Shown in pieces: positions 6,983 through 16,913 of a stretch of DNA of 64,000 bases. The translations under genes were made by a program, and so were the position numbers. The DNA comes from Salinibaculum sp. SYNS191 (GTDB lineage: Archaea; Halobacteriota; Halobacteria; Halobacteriales; Haloarculaceae). The notes below the pieces were generated by a model. The model saw only the letters and a program-made list of their open reading frames with translations. It searched no databases and was not told the origin of the DNA. Position 1 is the first letter of the stretch. The number at the start of each line of letters is the position of its first letter. The stretch spans positions 1,798,001-1,862,000 of the forward strand of contig NZ_CP147838.1 in the NCBI RefSeq assembly GCF_037338445.1, in the 5' to 3' direction.

Positions 6983-9900
6983 GTGCGCCGTCCTCGCCCG
7001 CGTGGCCGCCCGGTCCCCGCATCCGCCCCGAGACTGCTCGGCCTGCTCGTCGTCCTGGCAGCGGTGGTGCTGACAGTGGTGGCACCGCCGGTCGCCGGCC
7101 AGGCCGAGGAGGGGACCGTCGTCGGGCGGCCGTCGCTCGCGCTGTCGGCACAGGACAGCGAACTCCGGGTCGGCGAGCGCAACGTGCTCGAAGTGCTCGT
7201 CGCCAACGACGGCGACATCGACCGCGGCGGGCCGGCGGAGTTCGTCGAGCGGGTGACGACCGCCCGGAACGTCCGCCTGACGGTCGCCGAGGACCGCCTG
7301 GACGAGCAACTGGCGCGGGCTGTCGACGTGCGGACGGGGACGGTCCTCGTCGGCACTGTCGGCCAGGGCGTCGTCGGCCCCTTCGAGGTGGAACTCGACG
7401 TCGCGGAGTCGCTGCCGCCCGGCGAGTACGAGATTCCCGTCCGCGTCACCTACGACTACACTACCTTCGTCGAGTACGGCCCGGGGCGGAACCCGACGTT
7501 CGGTGACGCCTCGCGGACCGACGTCGTGTTCCTCACCGTGGTCGTCGAGGACCGGGCGCGCTTCGAGGTGACGCCCCGCCCCGACCAGTCGATACCGGCG
7601 GGCACGACGGGGACCGTCGGGCTGTCCGTCCGCAACGTCGGGGGCGAACCGGCGAGAAACGCGCGGGTCCGCCTCTCGGCGGAGGACTCCCCGCTTTTCT
7701 TCGGCGAGAGCGACAGCCCGCAGGACACCGTGACGACGCTCGTCCCCGAACTCGGGGCCGGCGAGACCACCCGCGTGAACGTCCCCGTCGGCACCGGCCG
7801 CGACACCCGACCCGGGACCTACCCGCTGGTCGCGAGCGTCGAGTACGCGGACAGGAGAGGCGTCACCCAGCAGACGCCGGCGACGGAGGTGGCGGTGGCC
7901 GTCCAGCGCCGACAGAGCTTCGCCGTCGCGGTCAGCGACGCCGCGTTGCAGGTCGGCCAGGAGGGCAGCGTCACCGGCACCGTCCGCAACACCGGCGACC
8001 GTCGCGTCGACGAGGCCGTCCTCGCACTGGAGGCCGTACCAGCAGAACTCGCCCCCCAGAACGTCGAGGTGCCGCTGGGGGCGCTCGGCCCCGGCGAGAA
8101 CGCCACCTTCGCGTACACGCTGACGGTCTCGAACCGGACGACAGCGGGACCGCGGCAGTTCGGCTTCCGGGTGCGCTACCGCGACGAGGCCGGCGAGCAG
8201 CGGACCAGCGACCCGCTGGAGGCGACCGTCGCCGTCGCGCGCGAGCAGACCTTCGCCGTCGGCAACCTGACGGACGACCTGCGGGTCGGCTGGACCGGGA
8301 CACTCGCGGGGACGGTCGTCAACACCGGCGACGCGCCCGTCTCGAACGCCACCGTCGTCCTCCGGGGGAGCGGGGAGGGCGTCGTCCCGCGTGCGACCGA
8401 GTTCGCCGTCGGCGACCTGGCACCCGGCGAACCGGCCCCCTTCGAGTTCACCGTCGACGTCTCCAACCGGACCGACGCCGGCCGGCGCCCGGTCGGCTTC
8501 CGGGTGCGCTACCGCGACGCGCGCGGGAACCGCCAGGCCAGCGACCGCATCGACGCCAGCGTCACCGTCGGGTCCGAGCAGACCTTCGCCGTCTCCGACA
8601 CCTCGCAGTCGCTCCGGGTCGGCCAGCGCGGGACGGTCCGCGGCGTCGTGACCAACACCGGCGAGACGGCCGTCACCGACGCCGTGGTCGTCCTCGACAC
8701 GGCGGGAACGATGCAGGCAGCGGACCGCGAGTTCGTGGTCGGTAACCTCGCGCCCGGCGAGCGCGCCCCCTTCGAGTTCACCGTCGACGTCTCCAACCGC
8801 AGCGAGGCCGGGCCGCGACAGGTGAGCTACCGGGTGCGCTACCGCGGCGAGGACGGCGAGCGCCGCACCAGCGAGCGTCTCACCGCCCCCGTCGGCGTGG
8901 GGCCGGCCCCCGCCTTCGCCGTCCGCAACCTCACCGCGGCGCTCCGGGTTGGCCAGCCCGGCACCGTCTCGGGAGCGGTCGTCAACACCGGCGACGCGGC
9001 CGTCGACGACGCAGTCCTCCAGTTCGCGCCGGGCGTGTCGGCAATCGTCCCGCGGACCGGCGAGGTGGCGCTGGGGACGCTCGAACCCGGCGAGCGCGTC
9101 CCCTTCCAGTTCACCGTCGACGTCTCCAACCGGACCGCGCCGGGGACGCGGCCGGCCACGTTCCGGGTGCAGTACAGCGACCCCGCGGACGTGACCCGCC
9201 GGAGCGACCCGCTCCAGCACGTCCTGCCGGTCAGCCGTGAGCAGACCTTCGCCGTCACCGACGTGCAGAGCGCCCTCCGCGTGGGCCAGCGCGGGACCGT
9301 CAGCGGACGGGTCGTCAACACCGGCCCCGGGAACGTCAGCGACGCGTCGGTGGCGCTGGGCGCGAGCGGGGACCTCCGCCCCACGACGTCGGAGATAGCC
9401 GTCGGCGACCTCGCCGCCGGCGAGAGCGTCCCCTTCGCGTTCACGGTGGTCGTCCCGAACGGCTCCGACGCGAACCAGCGAGTCTTCCCGTTCCAAGTCC
9501 GGTACCGCGCCGGCTTCGGCGAGACGGTCGTGAGCGACCGCATCGACGCCAGCGTCGGCGTCGGGGCCGAACAGACCTTCGCCCTCGCGAACCTCACGGA
9601 CACCCTCCGGGTCGACTGGACCGGGACCGTCTCCGGGACGGTCGTCAACACCGGCGACGCGCCCGTCTCGGGGGCAGTGGTCCAGGTCGCGGGCGACAGC
9701 CTCCTGCGACCCCGGGCGCGGGAGTACGCGGTCGGCGACCTCGCGCCCGGCGAGCGCGTCCCCTTCGAGTTCACCGTCGACGTGCCGAACGGAACGGTGC
9801 CCGGCCCGCGGCTGCTCTCCTTTCGCGTCCGGTACCGCGCCGGGACGCAGGTGTACGTGAGCGACCCCGTCGACGGCCGGGTGACCGTCGGTCCCGAGCG

Positions 9901-10315
9901 CGAGCCATTCACCGTGCGACCGGTCAACGCCACCGTCCCGGTCGACGGCGACAGCGTCCTCACCGTCGAGGTGACGAACGTCGTCGACGAGCCGCTGACC
10001 GACGTGCGCGGCCAGCTGGGCGTGGCCGCCCCGTTCGAGACGGAGGATACCTCGGCCTTCGCCGGCCGGCTCGCACCGGGGGAGTCGACGCGGCTACGCT
10101 TCGACCTCTCGGCGACCAACGACGCGATTCCGAAAAACGACAGCGTCCAGCTATCGGTCAGCTACACGGACGCCCGCGGCGACCGGCGGGTGACGACGCC
10201 CTACGTCGTCCCCGTGACCGTCGTCCAGCCAGCCGCGAGCGTGCCCATCGTCCCCACGGCGCTCGGCCTCCTCGCCGTCGTCGGGGCCGCCATCTGGTGG
10301 TGGCGGCGGCGGTGA
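6983..10315 (+). CDS. Large secreted, membrane-anchored CARDB-repeat (COG1361/S-layer-like) protein
   Basis: 1,110 residues from a GTG start. A basic N-terminus plus LLGLLVVLAAVVLTVVAPPVAG is a Sec signal peptide ending near residue 40. Two diverged domains (about 45-300) precede six or seven units of ~110 residues starting near residues 310, 420, 531, 640, 752, 863 and 972. Each unit follows a FAV-(10)-LRVGQ-x-GTVSGxVVNTGDA...GDLAPGE-x-x-PFEFTVDVSNRT...FRVRYR pattern. The C-terminus is a single helix (VPTALGLLAVVGAAIWWW) with RRR stop-transfer. This is the COG1361-type surface protein plan: Ig-like CARDB domains held outside the cell, probably N-glycosylated at many N-x-S/T sites. Divergent from the ABC-2 exporter operon; a functional link is possible but unproven. 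Confidence 0.85.
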   Translation: MRRPRPRGRPVPASAPRLLGLLVVLAAVVLTVVAPPVAGQAEEGTVVGRPSLALSAQDSELRVGERNVLEVLVANDGDIDRGGPAEFVERVTTARNVRLTVAEDRLDEQLARAVDVRTGTVLVGTVGQGVVGPFEVELDVAESLPPGEYEIPVRVTYDYTTFVEYGPGRNPTFGDASRTDVVFLTVVVEDRARFEVTPRPDQSIPAGTTGTVGLSVRNVGGEPARNARVRLSAEDSPLFFGESDSPQDTVTTLVPELGAGETTRVNVPVGTGRDTRPGTYPLVASVEYADRRGVTQQTPATEVAVAVQRRQSFAVAVSDAALQVGQEGSVTGTVRNTGDRRVDEAVLALEAVPAELAPQNVEVPLGALGPGENATFAYTLTVSNRTTAGPRQFGFRVRYRDEAGEQRTSDPLEATVAVAREQTFAVGNLTDDLRVGWTGTLAGTVVNTGDAPVSNATVVLRGSGEGVVPRATEFAVGDLAPGEPAPFEFTVDVSNRTDAGRRPVGFRVRYRDARGNRQASDRIDASVTVGSEQTFAVSDTSQSLRVGQRGTVRGVVTNTGETAVTDAVVVLDTAGTMQAADREFVVGNLAPGERAPFEFTVDVSNRSEAGPRQVSYRVRYRGEDGERRTSERLTAPVGVGPAPAFAVRNLTAALRVGQPGTVSGAVVNTGDAAVDDAVLQFAPGVSAIVPRTGEVALGTLEPGERVPFQFTVDVSNRTAPGTRPATFRVQYSDPADVTRRSDPLQHVLPVSREQTFAVTDVQSALRVGQRGTVSGRVVNTGPGNVSDASVALGASGDLRPTTSEIAVGDLAAGESVPFAFTVVVPNGSDANQRVFPFQVRYRAGFGETVVSDRIDASVGVGAEQTFALANLTDTLRVDWTGTVSGTVVNTGDAPVSGAVVQVAGDSLLRPRAREYAVGDLAPGERVPFEFTVDVPNGTVPGPRLLSFRVRYRAGTQVYVSDPVDGRVTVGPEREPFTVRPVNATVPVDGDSVLTVEVTNVVDEPLTDVRGQLGVAAPFETEDTSAFAGRLAPGESTRLRFDLSATNDAIPKNDSVQLSVSYTDARGDRRVTTPYVVPVTVVQPAASVPIVPTALGLLAVVGAAIWWWRRR
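7912..9990 (+). repeat. Tandem ~330-bp coding repeats (CARDB-like domains)
   Basis: Units of about 327-335 bp begin near 7912, 8245, 8575, 8902, 9240, 9571 and 9900. Blocks such as CCCTTCGAGTTCACCGTCGA and GTCGTCAACACCGGCGACGC recur almost unchanged at nucleotide level, so some duplications or gene-conversion events look recent. The last unit is the most diverged. Confidence 0.8.
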
Positions 10316-10378
10316 CCGGGGACGCGCCGCTCCCGCCGACGGTGCCGGAAGAGAACGGCCAGCGGGCGCAGCCACAGT

Positions 10379-10386
10379 GTATTTAC
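10379..10386 (+). promoter_or_regulatory. Putative TATA-like element for the gene at 10413
   Basis: GTATTTAC is about 30 bp before the ATG pair at 10413/10416. Confidence 0.35.
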
Positions 10387-10412
10387 TGACACGTCGGCAA
10401 GGGACGGACACG

Positions 10413-10997
10413 ATGATGGTCTTCACCCACGTGCTCGTCGGCGTCCTCGTCGGGGCACTCGCCGCGCCCGCCTCGCCGGGTCTGACGGCCGAACTCGTGG
10501 GTGCGGGGCTCGTCGGCGGGTTGTTGCCGGACCTGGACATGCTCTTCGTCCACCGGAAGACGCTGCACTTTCCGGTGCTCTACGCGCTCGCTGCCGTGGT
10601 TCTGGGCGTCGTGGTGCTCGTGACTGGTTCGGGAGCGGCGGCGGTCCTGTGCGTGGCCGCACTCGCGGCGGCCCTCCACTGCGCGATGGACACGCTCGGC
10701 GGCGGGAAGGAGATGCGGCCGTGGCGCGAAACCGACGAGCGAGCGGTCTACAACCACGTCGCCGGGGAGTGGGTCCGCCCCCGACGGCTCTTCTACGACG
10801 GGTCGCTGCCGGACCTCGCGCTGTCCGTCGGGACCGGAGCCGGAACCCTCTGGTTGCTGCCCGGGCAGTTCACGACGCCGGTGCTGGTGCTGGTCGGCTT
10901 CGCCGTCGTCTACACCGGTCTGCGACGGACTGTCACCGAGCTGATATCGGAGGAGTACACGACCTTCTCCGGGTACATCCAGAGCAAGCTCCGGTAG
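10413..10997 (+). CDS. YdjM/DUF457-like membrane-bound putative metal-dependent hydrolase
   Basis: 194 residues (start MMVFTHVLVG; the upstream in-frame start lies at the TATA-like box and is unlikely). Several transmembrane segments alternate with conserved His/Asp sites: FTHVLVG, LPDLDMLFVHRKTLHFPVLY and LHCAMDTLGGG. This is the LexA-regulated inner-membrane hydrolase (YdjM/DUF457) signature. Residues after the last helix (TELISEEYTTFSGYIQSKLR) are polar. The biochemical activity of the family is not established. A second member is at 17492-18067. Confidence 0.72.
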   Translation: MMVFTHVLVGVLVGALAAPASPGLTAELVGAGLVGGLLPDLDMLFVHRKTLHFPVLYALAAVVLGVVVLVTGSGAAAVLCVAALAAALHCAMDTLGGGKEMRPWRETDERAVYNHVAGEWVRPRRLFYDGSLPDLALSVGTGAGTLWLLPGQFTTPVLVLVGFAVVYTGLRRTVTELISEEYTTFSGYIQSKLR

Positions 10998-11031
10998 GCC
11001 GACGAGGCCGCCGTCGGGCCGCTCGCACACA

Positions 11032-11039
11032 GTTTAATG
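11032..11039 (+). promoter_or_regulatory. Putative TATA-like element for the gene at 11069
   Basis: GTTTAATG sits about 33 bp before the ATG at 11069 and suggests that the gene has its own promoter. Confidence 0.35.
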
Positions 11040-11068
11040 GTGGCTCCCTCCGAACCCGGAGTACCTGC

Positions 11069-11674
11069 ATGGCAGTCGACATCTCGCTGTTCGTCTCACT
11101 GCTTTTCGTGGTCATCATCGAAATCGGCGGCATCGCGCGGTCGCTGGACCTCCAGCGCATCTCCGAGGAGAAGCTCCCGCCGTTTTTCGTCGGGCTGTTC
11201 TACCTGCTCGACACCGGCTCCCAGCAGAGAGTCCGGGTCCCACAGCTCGGCCGGTTCAACTTCCTGCACGGGGCGAACCTGGCGCTCATCCTCCTCGGGT
11301 TCATCCTCGTCACGGACACGACGGCGGGGACCAGCGGCGTGCTCATCGCGCTGGTCACGTTCACCATCTGGGCGCTCCTGCCGCTGCTGGAGGTCGACGA
11401 GTACGAGGACATCCTCCGGGACGGGTACAGACCCGTCTCGTACTACCACCACGTCGCGATGACGGTGGCGACGGCCCTGTTCGTGTACTTCTTCGACCCG
11501 GCGTGGAACGCCCTCGTCGGCACCGGCGGGCCGTGGTTCGCGAAGGACGCCGTGCTCGTCGCCGGGTGTCTCGCCGGGTACTACCTGTCCCTGCTCGGCT
11601 TCCTCAAGCACCTCGAACGCGAACTGGACAGACAGGAGACGAACAGGTTGCCGGACCGTCTGACGAAGGCGTAA
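11069..11674 (+). CDS. Multi-pass membrane protein, function unknown
   Basis: 201 residues with about five hydrophobic segments: ISLFVSLLFVVIIEIGGIA; GANLALILLGFILV; VLIALVTFTIWALLPLL; VAMTVATALFVYFF; AVLVAGCLAGYYLSLLGFL. The loop after helix 1 is charged (SLDLQRISEEKLPPFF) and the C-terminus is cytoplasmic-looking (KHLERELDRQETNRLPDRL). I do not recognise the family. It converges on the MFS transporter gene with a gap of under 30 bp. Confidence 0.7.
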   Translation: MAVDISLFVSLLFVVIIEIGGIARSLDLQRISEEKLPPFFVGLFYLLDTGSQQRVRVPQLGRFNFLHGANLALILLGFILVTDTTAGTSGVLIALVTFTIWALLPLLEVDEYEDILRDGYRPVSYYHHVAMTVATALFVYFFDPAWNALVGTGGPWFAKDAVLVAGCLAGYYLSLLGFLKHLERELDRQETNRLPDRLTKA

Positions 11675-11701
11675 GAGGGGGTCCACGGCGTCGCGTCGCC
11701 G

Positions 11702-12997
11702 TCAGTCCCCCGCCGAGGGGTCGGTCCCCGGCCGACGGGTGACGTCCGCGCGACGGGTGCTGAGGACGAACCCGACGGTGGCGACGGCGATGAAGGCCGC
11801 GGCCAGCACGAATCCGGCCTCCGGCCAGAGGAAGTCCATTGTCGTCCCGACCAGCACCGGTCCGGCCACCTGCCCGACCTTCCAGGAGATGGAGCGCAGC
11901 GACATCGCGCTCGCCACCGAGTCGTACCTGGTGCCCTCGTCGACGAACAGCGACATGCTCGCCGGCAGGCGGATGGAGTCGGCCACGCCCAGAAGCGAGT
12001 AGGCACCAAAGAGCGCGAAGAAGGCGCCGCCGAGCAGCTGGGTGTCGCCGAGGAACGTGACCGCCACGGGCGAGATGCGCCCGTCGAAGTACGACGCCAG
12101 CGGAATCGCGGCGGTGCCGACGCCGTACAGCAGTGCGCCGACGGCGACGAAGTAGTGCTCGCGGCCGTAGCGGTCGGTGAGCGAGCCGACGACCCCCTGC
12201 ATGAGCGTCTTCGTGAGTTTGCCGCCGGCCATGATCCAGCCGATGGCGAAGGCGGAGATGCCGAAGTGCGTGCGGGCGTAGATGGGGAGGAAGATGATGA
12301 CCGCCATCTTGCCGACGCTGAAGGCGAAGCGGAAGCCGACCAGCGAGCGCAGCATCGGCAGCGCCAGCAGCGACCGGAACGTCTCGACGCCGCCCGCTTC
12401 CTCGGGGTCTTTCTGCCCGCCGGGATTGTCCCGGAGGAAAGCGTAGACGAGCACGAACGCGGCGAGCGTGATGGCCGTCAGGACGAGGTAGGGGACGGTG
12501 AAGCCGTAGGCGAAGAGGAGGTAGCCGCCGACCAGGTCGCCGAACAGGGAGGAGAAGGAGGCGAACTGGTTGTACGACCCGAGCCAGAGGCCCTGCTCGT
12601 CGTCGGGGCTGATTTCGCCGACGATGGTCGACCCGGTAATCCACAGCAGACTCGCGCCGAGGCCCTGGACCATCCGGACCAGGACGACGTGGACCGGGCT
12701 GGAGACGAACAGGAAGGCGACGAAGACGACGACGTTGACCAGAAAGCCCGCGAGCAGGTACCGCTTGGCGTTGCCGGTGTCGACCTTCCGGCCCAGCGGG
12801 AGGACGATGAGCAACTGGACCAGCGCGAAGCCGGTGCCGAACAGCCCCTCGACGAACCCGGAGGTCTGGAAGACGTCGGCGTACAGCGCCAGCGCGATGA
12901 GGATGGTCGAGTACGCCTGGCTCCGGGCGAAGGCGGTGCCGGCCAGGGCGGCGAACTCCCGGTCGCGCAGGAGGGAGATGGAACTGAAACGTGTCAC
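11702..12997 (-). CDS. Major facilitator superfamily (MFS) transporter
   Basis: 431 residues with about twelve transmembrane helices in two halves. The MFS loop 2-3 motif appears as LPLGRKVDTGNAKRYLLAG, and the equivalent in the second half is SLTDRYGREHYFVAVG. Central cytoplasmic loop: RDNPGGQKDPEEAGG. The GTG at 12997 is chosen because sequence further upstream is not conserved-looking and lies in the divergent promoter gap. The family exports or imports small molecules by proton coupling; the substrate cannot be inferred. Confidence 0.9.
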   Translation of the reverse strand: MTRFSSISLLRDREFAALAGTAFARSQAYSTILIALALYADVFQTSGFVEGLFGTGFALVQLLIVLPLGRKVDTGNAKRYLLAGFLVNVVVFVAFLFVSSPVHVVLVRMVQGLGASLLWITGSTIVGEISPDDEQGLWLGSYNQFASFSSLFGDLVGGYLLFAYGFTVPYLVLTAITLAAFVLVYAFLRDNPGGQKDPEEAGGVETFRSLLALPMLRSLVGFRFAFSVGKMAVIIFLPIYARTHFGISAFAIGWIMAGGKLTKTLMQGVVGSLTDRYGREHYFVAVGALLYGVGTAAIPLASYFDGRISPVAVTFLGDTQLLGGAFFALFGAYSLLGVADSIRLPASMSLFVDEGTRYDSVASAMSLRSISWKVGQVAGPVLVGTTMDFLWPEAGFVLAAAFIAVATVGFVLSTRRADVTRRPGTDPSAGD

Positions 12998-13122
12998 AGA
13001 GGGCCCGACTACTCGAAGGTGGATTGAGAGGCAAAAACCCCACGATACGACCCGGCAACGCGGGTGATTCACGCGGGAGACGGGAGCAAGACATATCACT
13101 CGACCGAGCCGAGTATCCGGCA

Positions 13123-13635
13123 GTGTCTGCCACCGTCTCGAAACTCGCGAACGCCCTCCTCACGCTGGCAGTCTGGCCGGGGATTCTCGCCCACGAGTAC
13201 GCCCACTACGCCGCCTGCCGGCTGACCGGCGTCGCGGTCGTCTCCCCGCCCGCGCTCCGGCCCTTCGAGGACAGCGCCGTGCTCGAACACGAGCGCGTCG
13301 AGGGATTCGGGGCCGACCTCGCCATCACGCTCGCGCCCTTCGTCGGGAACTCGGTGCTCGCCTTCGCGGCGTTCGCGGCCGCCGGCGCGACGACGGGGGC
13401 GGCGACGTCGCTGGCGCTCTGGCTGGGCGTCTGTTTCGGGTTCACCGCGCTGCCGAGCGTCACGGACACGGAGACGCTGCCGGTGACGGCCTCCTCGGTA
13501 CCGAATCCGCTGGCACCGCTGGGCTACGCGGTGGCGCACTCGCTCCGGACGCTCACCCGGTCGGCGTGGGTGAGCGGGCCGCTGACGTTCGTGTGGACGC
13601 TGGCGTTGCTGTCGGGGAGTGCGGGCGTGGTGTAA
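13123..13635 (+). CDS. Membrane-embedded HExxH putative zinc metalloprotease
   Basis: 170 residues from GTG. An N-terminal hydrophobic helix carries LAHEYAHYAACRLTG, an HExxH zinc-binding motif inside a membrane-proximal segment, as in DUF3267 or M50-like intramembrane proteases. Two or three further hydrophobic stretches follow, with FGFTALPSVTDTETL and SVPNPLAPLGYAV, which might supply a third ligand Asp. Protease activity is inferred from the motif only. Divergent from the MFS gene and convergent with uvrA across intergenic element copy B. Confidence 0.7.
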   Translation: MSATVSKLANALLTLAVWPGILAHEYAHYAACRLTGVAVVSPPALRPFEDSAVLEHERVEGFGADLAITLAPFVGNSVLAFAAFAAAGATTGAATSLALWLGVCFGFTALPSVTDTETLPVTASSVPNPLAPLGYAVAHSLRTLTRSAWVSGPLTFVWTLALLSGSAGVV

Positions 13636-13645
13636 GTGGCGGCGG

Positions 13646-13815
13646 GAAGCATAGCATCCGAACGCGAGCGAAGCGAGACGCGACCACCGGGAGCGTCTCG
13701 AAGGAGCGAACGGCGATAGCCGTGAGCAAAGCGAGCGTTCGGCCTTTTTCGCCCACGTTTTTGCCGCGAGCGGTTCGCGCGAAGTGCGAATCCCGAGCGG
13801 GAAAAAGGTGGTGGC
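13646..13815 (-). repeat. Dispersed intergenic element, copy B
   Basis: Lies between the HExxH gene and the 3' end of uvrA. Read in the uvrA direction it starts CCTTTTTCCCGCTCGGGATTC right after the stop, then carries GCAAAAACGTGGGCGAAAAA (complement of 13744-13764), CGCTCGCTTTGCTCACGGC and the GAGACGCTCCCG-N-TGGTCGCGTCTCGC motif (13666-13700). All of these recur in other copies. T-runs occur on both strands. Confidence 0.7.
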
Positions 13816-13816
13816 C

Positions 13817-16795
13817 TTAGTCGTCGTCCGCCCCGGCCGGCTGTTCGCCGTCGGCGGCCTCGGCGGCCAGTTCCCGGTCGGAGCGCGGGCCGTCGAGTTC
13901 GACGGCCGGCAACAGGTCCCGCAGGTAGCGGCCGGTGTGTGACTCCTCGGTCCGGGCGACATCCTCGGGCGTGCCCTCGGCGACCACCTCGCCGCCGTTC
14001 TCGCCGCCCTCCGGCCCCAGGTCGACGATGTGGTCGGCGTTCTTCACGAGGTCGAGTTCGTGCTCGATGACGACGACGGTGTTGCCCTCGTCGGTCAGGC
14101 GGTGGAGCACCTCGATGAGTTTGCGCTCGTCCTCCGGGTGGAGGCCGGTTGTCGGCTCGTCCAGCAGGTACAGGGTGTCGCCGCTGTCTTTCTTGCCCAG
14201 TTCCTCCGCGAGTTTCACGCGCTGGGCCTCGCCGCCGGACAGCGTGGTCGAGGGCTGTCCCAGGCGCATGTAGCCCAGGCCGACGTCCTTCAGGAGCTTC
14301 AGCCGGCGGCGCAGCTGGCTGTGGCTCTCGAAGAAGTCGTGGGCCTCCGCGACGCTCATCTGGAGGACGTCGGCGATGGTCTTGCCCTTGTAGGTAACGT
14401 CCAGCGTCTCGTCGTTGTAGCGGTCGCCGCCGCACTCCTCGCAGGGGACGTAGACGTCCGAGAGGAAGTTCATCTCGATTTTTACGGTCCCCTGGCCGCC
14501 ACACTCCTCGCAGCGGCCGCCCTTGACGTTGAAGGAGAACCGGCCTTTCTCGTAGCCCCGCTGGTTCGCGAGGTCAGTCTGGGCGAACAGTTCCCGGACG
14601 TAGTCGAAGACGTTGGTGTAGGTCGCGGGGTTCGACCGCGGCGTCCGACCGATGGGCGACTGGTCGATGAGTCGGACCGTCTCGATGTTGTCCAGGCCCT
14701 CGATGGCGTCGTGGTCGCCGGGGTCGACGCTGGTGTTGTCGTTCATCTCGCGGGCCAGTCCCTTGTAGAGCACGTCGTGCATCAGCGTCGACTTGCCCGA
14801 CCCGGAGACGCCGGTGATGGCGGTGAAACAACCGACTGGCAGGTCCACGTCGACGTCCTTGAGGTTGTGCTGGCGCGCGCCGACGATGGTGACCTCCCCG
14901 TCGCGGTCCCGGCGGCTTTCCGGGACCGAGATGGACTTACGGCCGGATAGGTAGTCCGCGGTGACGCTCTCGTCGCACTCCAGCACCTCGTCGAAGTCGC
15001 CGTTGACGACGACCTCGCCGCCGCGCTTACCGGGGCCGGGTCCCATGTCGATGATGTTGTCCGCCCGCCGCATCGTCTCGGTGTCGTGCTCGACGACCAG
15101 CAGCGTGTTGCCGATGTCCCGCAACTCTTCGAGCGTGTTCAGCAGGCGGTCGTTGTCCCGCTGGTGAAGGCCGATGGAGGGTTCGTCCAGCACGTAGAGG
15201 ACGCCGACGAGGCCGGAGCCAATCTGCGTGGCGAGGCGGATGCGCTGGCTCTCGCCACCGGAGAGCGTCGACGCTTCGCGGTCGAGCGTCAGGTACTCCA
15301 GGCCGACCTCGCACATGAACCCGAGGCGGGCGCGAATCTCCTTGAGGATCTCCTCGGCGATCTTGGTCTCGCGCTCGTTCAGCGTCGCTTCGAGTCCCTC
15401 GAAGTGCTCCAGCGCGTCGCCGATGGACATCCGGTTGACCTCTGTGATTGGTGTGCCGTCGACCAGCACCGCGCGGGACTCGCTCTTGAGGCGGGTGCCC
15501 TCGCACTCGGGGCAGGTGGTGACGGCCATGTACTCCTCGATGTGCTCGCGCGCGCGGTCGCTGTCGGTCTCGACGTGGCGGCGTTCGAGGTTGTTGATGA
15601 CGCCCTCGAAGCGTTCGGTCTTCTCGCGCGTGCCGTTCTTGGTCGTCCACTGGAAGTGGACCAGGTCGTCGGTGCCGTAGAGGAACTGCCGCTGGACGCT
15701 CTCGTCCAGGTCCTCGAAGGGGGTGTCCAGCGAGACGCCGAAGTGCTCGGCGACGTTGTCCAGTTGTCGCGAGTAGTAGGTGCGGTTGTAGCTCCAGGGC
15801 TCGAAGACGTGCTTGAGCGGTTTCGACGGGTCCTGGACGACCAGGTCCTCGCTGACCTCCTTGGTGGAGCCGATGCCCTCACACTCCGGGCAGGCACCGT
15901 GGGGGCTGTTGAAGGAAAAGGAGCGGGTCTCGATTTCGCTGATGTCGATGCCGCAGTGCGTGCAGGCGAGGTCCTCGGAGAACTCGACGACGAGGCGGTC
16001 GTCGGTCTCGTCCTCGGCCAAATCGCCCGTCGAACGGGCGGTCGCGCCGCCCACTTCGAGGTCCGCCGGCGGGTCCGGGAAGACGACCTTCAGGACGCCG
16101 TCGGCCTCCTCCAGGGCGGTCTCGACGGAGTCGGTGATGCGCGAGCGGGCGTCGGGGGCTATCTTCACCCGGTCGACCACCACGTCGACGGTGTGGTCGT
16201 AGTTCTCGTCCAGGTCCGGGCGCTCGACGGTGAGGTCGAACTCGTCGCCGTCGACCTCGACGCGGGTGTAGCCCTCGCTGACGAGTTCGTCGAAGCGGTC
16301 CTCGAAGGCGCCCTTCTGGTCGCGGACGACCGGGGCGCAGATTTTCGCGCGTGTGCCCTCGGGCACGTCCAGCAGGCGACGGACCATCTGCTGGGCGGAC
16401 TGCTCGCCGACCTCGCGGCCACACTCCGGGCAGTGCGGGTCGCCGATGCGGGCGTAGAGCAGGCGGAGGTAGTCGTGGAGTTCCGTCACCGTGCCGACGG
16501 TCGAGCGGGGGTTGTTGGCGGCGTTCTTCTGGTCGATGGAGATGGCCGGCGAGAGGCCCTCCACGTTCTCGACCTGGGGTTTGTCCATCTGCCCGAGGAA
16601 GTTCCGGGCGTACGCCGACAGCGACTCGATGTAGCGGCGCTGCCCCTCGGCGTAGATGGTCTCGAAGGCGAGCGAGGACTTGCCCGACCCCGACAGCCCC
16701 GTCACGACCGTCAGTTCCTCGCGGGGGACAGTCACGTCGATGTCCTTGAGGTTGTGTTCCTCGGCCCCGCGTACCTCGATGTAGTCGCGACTCAT
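13817..16795 (-). CDS. uvrA: Excinuclease ABC subunit A, UvrA
   Basis: 992 residues, a usual length for UvrA. It recognises DNA lesions in nucleotide excision repair with UvrB and UvrC. Two ABC cassettes: Walker [13 protein letters not shown] near residue 33 and [12 protein letters not shown] near 660, with signatures [12 protein letters not shown] and [14 protein letters not shown]. Zinc-binding cysteines appear as CPECGRE, CTHCGID...[17 protein letters not shown] and CEECGGQG...CEECGGDRY. The linker [14 protein letters not shown] is typical. The C-terminal ~35 residues are an acidic halophilic tail. uvrB and uvrC are not in the window. Dispersed element copy B begins at its stop. Confidence 0.98.
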   Translation of the reverse strand: MSRDYIEVRGAEEHNLKDIDVTVPREELTVVTGLSGSGKSSLAFETIYAEGQRRYIESLSAYARNFLGQMDKPQVENVEGLSPAISIDQKNAANNPRSTVGTVTELHDYLRLLYARIGDPHCPECGREVGEQSAQQMVRRLLDVPEGTRAKICAPVVRDQKGAFEDRFDELVSEGYTRVEVDGDEFDLTVERPDLDENYDHTVDVVVDRVKIAPDARSRITDSVETALEEADGVLKVVFPDPPADLEVGGATARSTGDLAEDETDDRLVVEFSEDLACTHCGIDISEIETRSFSFNSPHGACPECEGIGSTKEVSEDLVVQDPSKPLKHVFEPWSYNRTYYSRQLDNVAEHFGVSLDTPFEDLDESVQRQFLYGTDDLVHFQWTTKNGTREKTERFEGVINNLERRHVETDSDRAREHIEEYMAVTTCPECEGTRLKSESRAVLVDGTPITEVNRMSIGDALEHFEGLEATLNERETKIAEEILKEIRARLGFMCEVGLEYLTLDREASTLSGGESQRIRLATQIGSGLVGVLYVLDEPSIGLHQRDNDRLLNTLEELRDIGNTLLVVEHDTETMRRADNIIDMGPGPGKRGGEVVVNGDFDEVLECDESVTADYLSGRKSISVPESRRDRDGEVTIVGARQHNLKDVDVDLPVGCFTAITGVSGSGKSTLMHDVLYKGLAREMNDNTSVDPGDHDAIEGLDNIETVRLIDQSPIGRTPRSNPATYTNVFDYVRELFAQTDLANQRGYEKGRFSFNVKGGRCEECGGQGTVKIEMNFLSDVYVPCEECGGDRYNDETLDVTYKGKTIADVLQMSVAEAHDFFESHSQLRRRLKLLKDVGLGYMRLGQPSTTLSGGEAQRVKLAEELGKKDSGDTLYLLDEPTTGLHPEDERKLIEVLHRLTDEGNTVVVIEHELDLVKNADHIVDLGPEGGENGGEVVAEGTPEDVARTEESHTGRYLRDLLPAVELDGPRSDRELAAEAADGEQPAGADDD

Positions 16796-16913
16796 CTTGG
16801 CAAAGCCAGGGACTGACGTGGTGAAACCCTATCGGTTCCCGCTCGGCTGTTCCGCCGCGCACGCGGGTCCCGAGTGTGAAGGTTTACAACGGTTGCCGGA
16901 ACCAGGGAGTACC

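Noticed and set aside
7912..9990. Regularly spaced repeats resembling a CRISPR-like array
   Set aside because: Repeat units are ~330 bp, fully coding and in frame; they are protein domain repeats.
16021..16045. CGCCCGT-CGA-ACGGGCG hairpin inside uvrA, a possible third in-frame palindromic element
   Set aside because: It is a single hairpin without the conserved GGAC-TGC-GTCC partner and without direct repeats. The encoded ARSTGDLA segment looks like normal haloarchaeal UvrA sequence.
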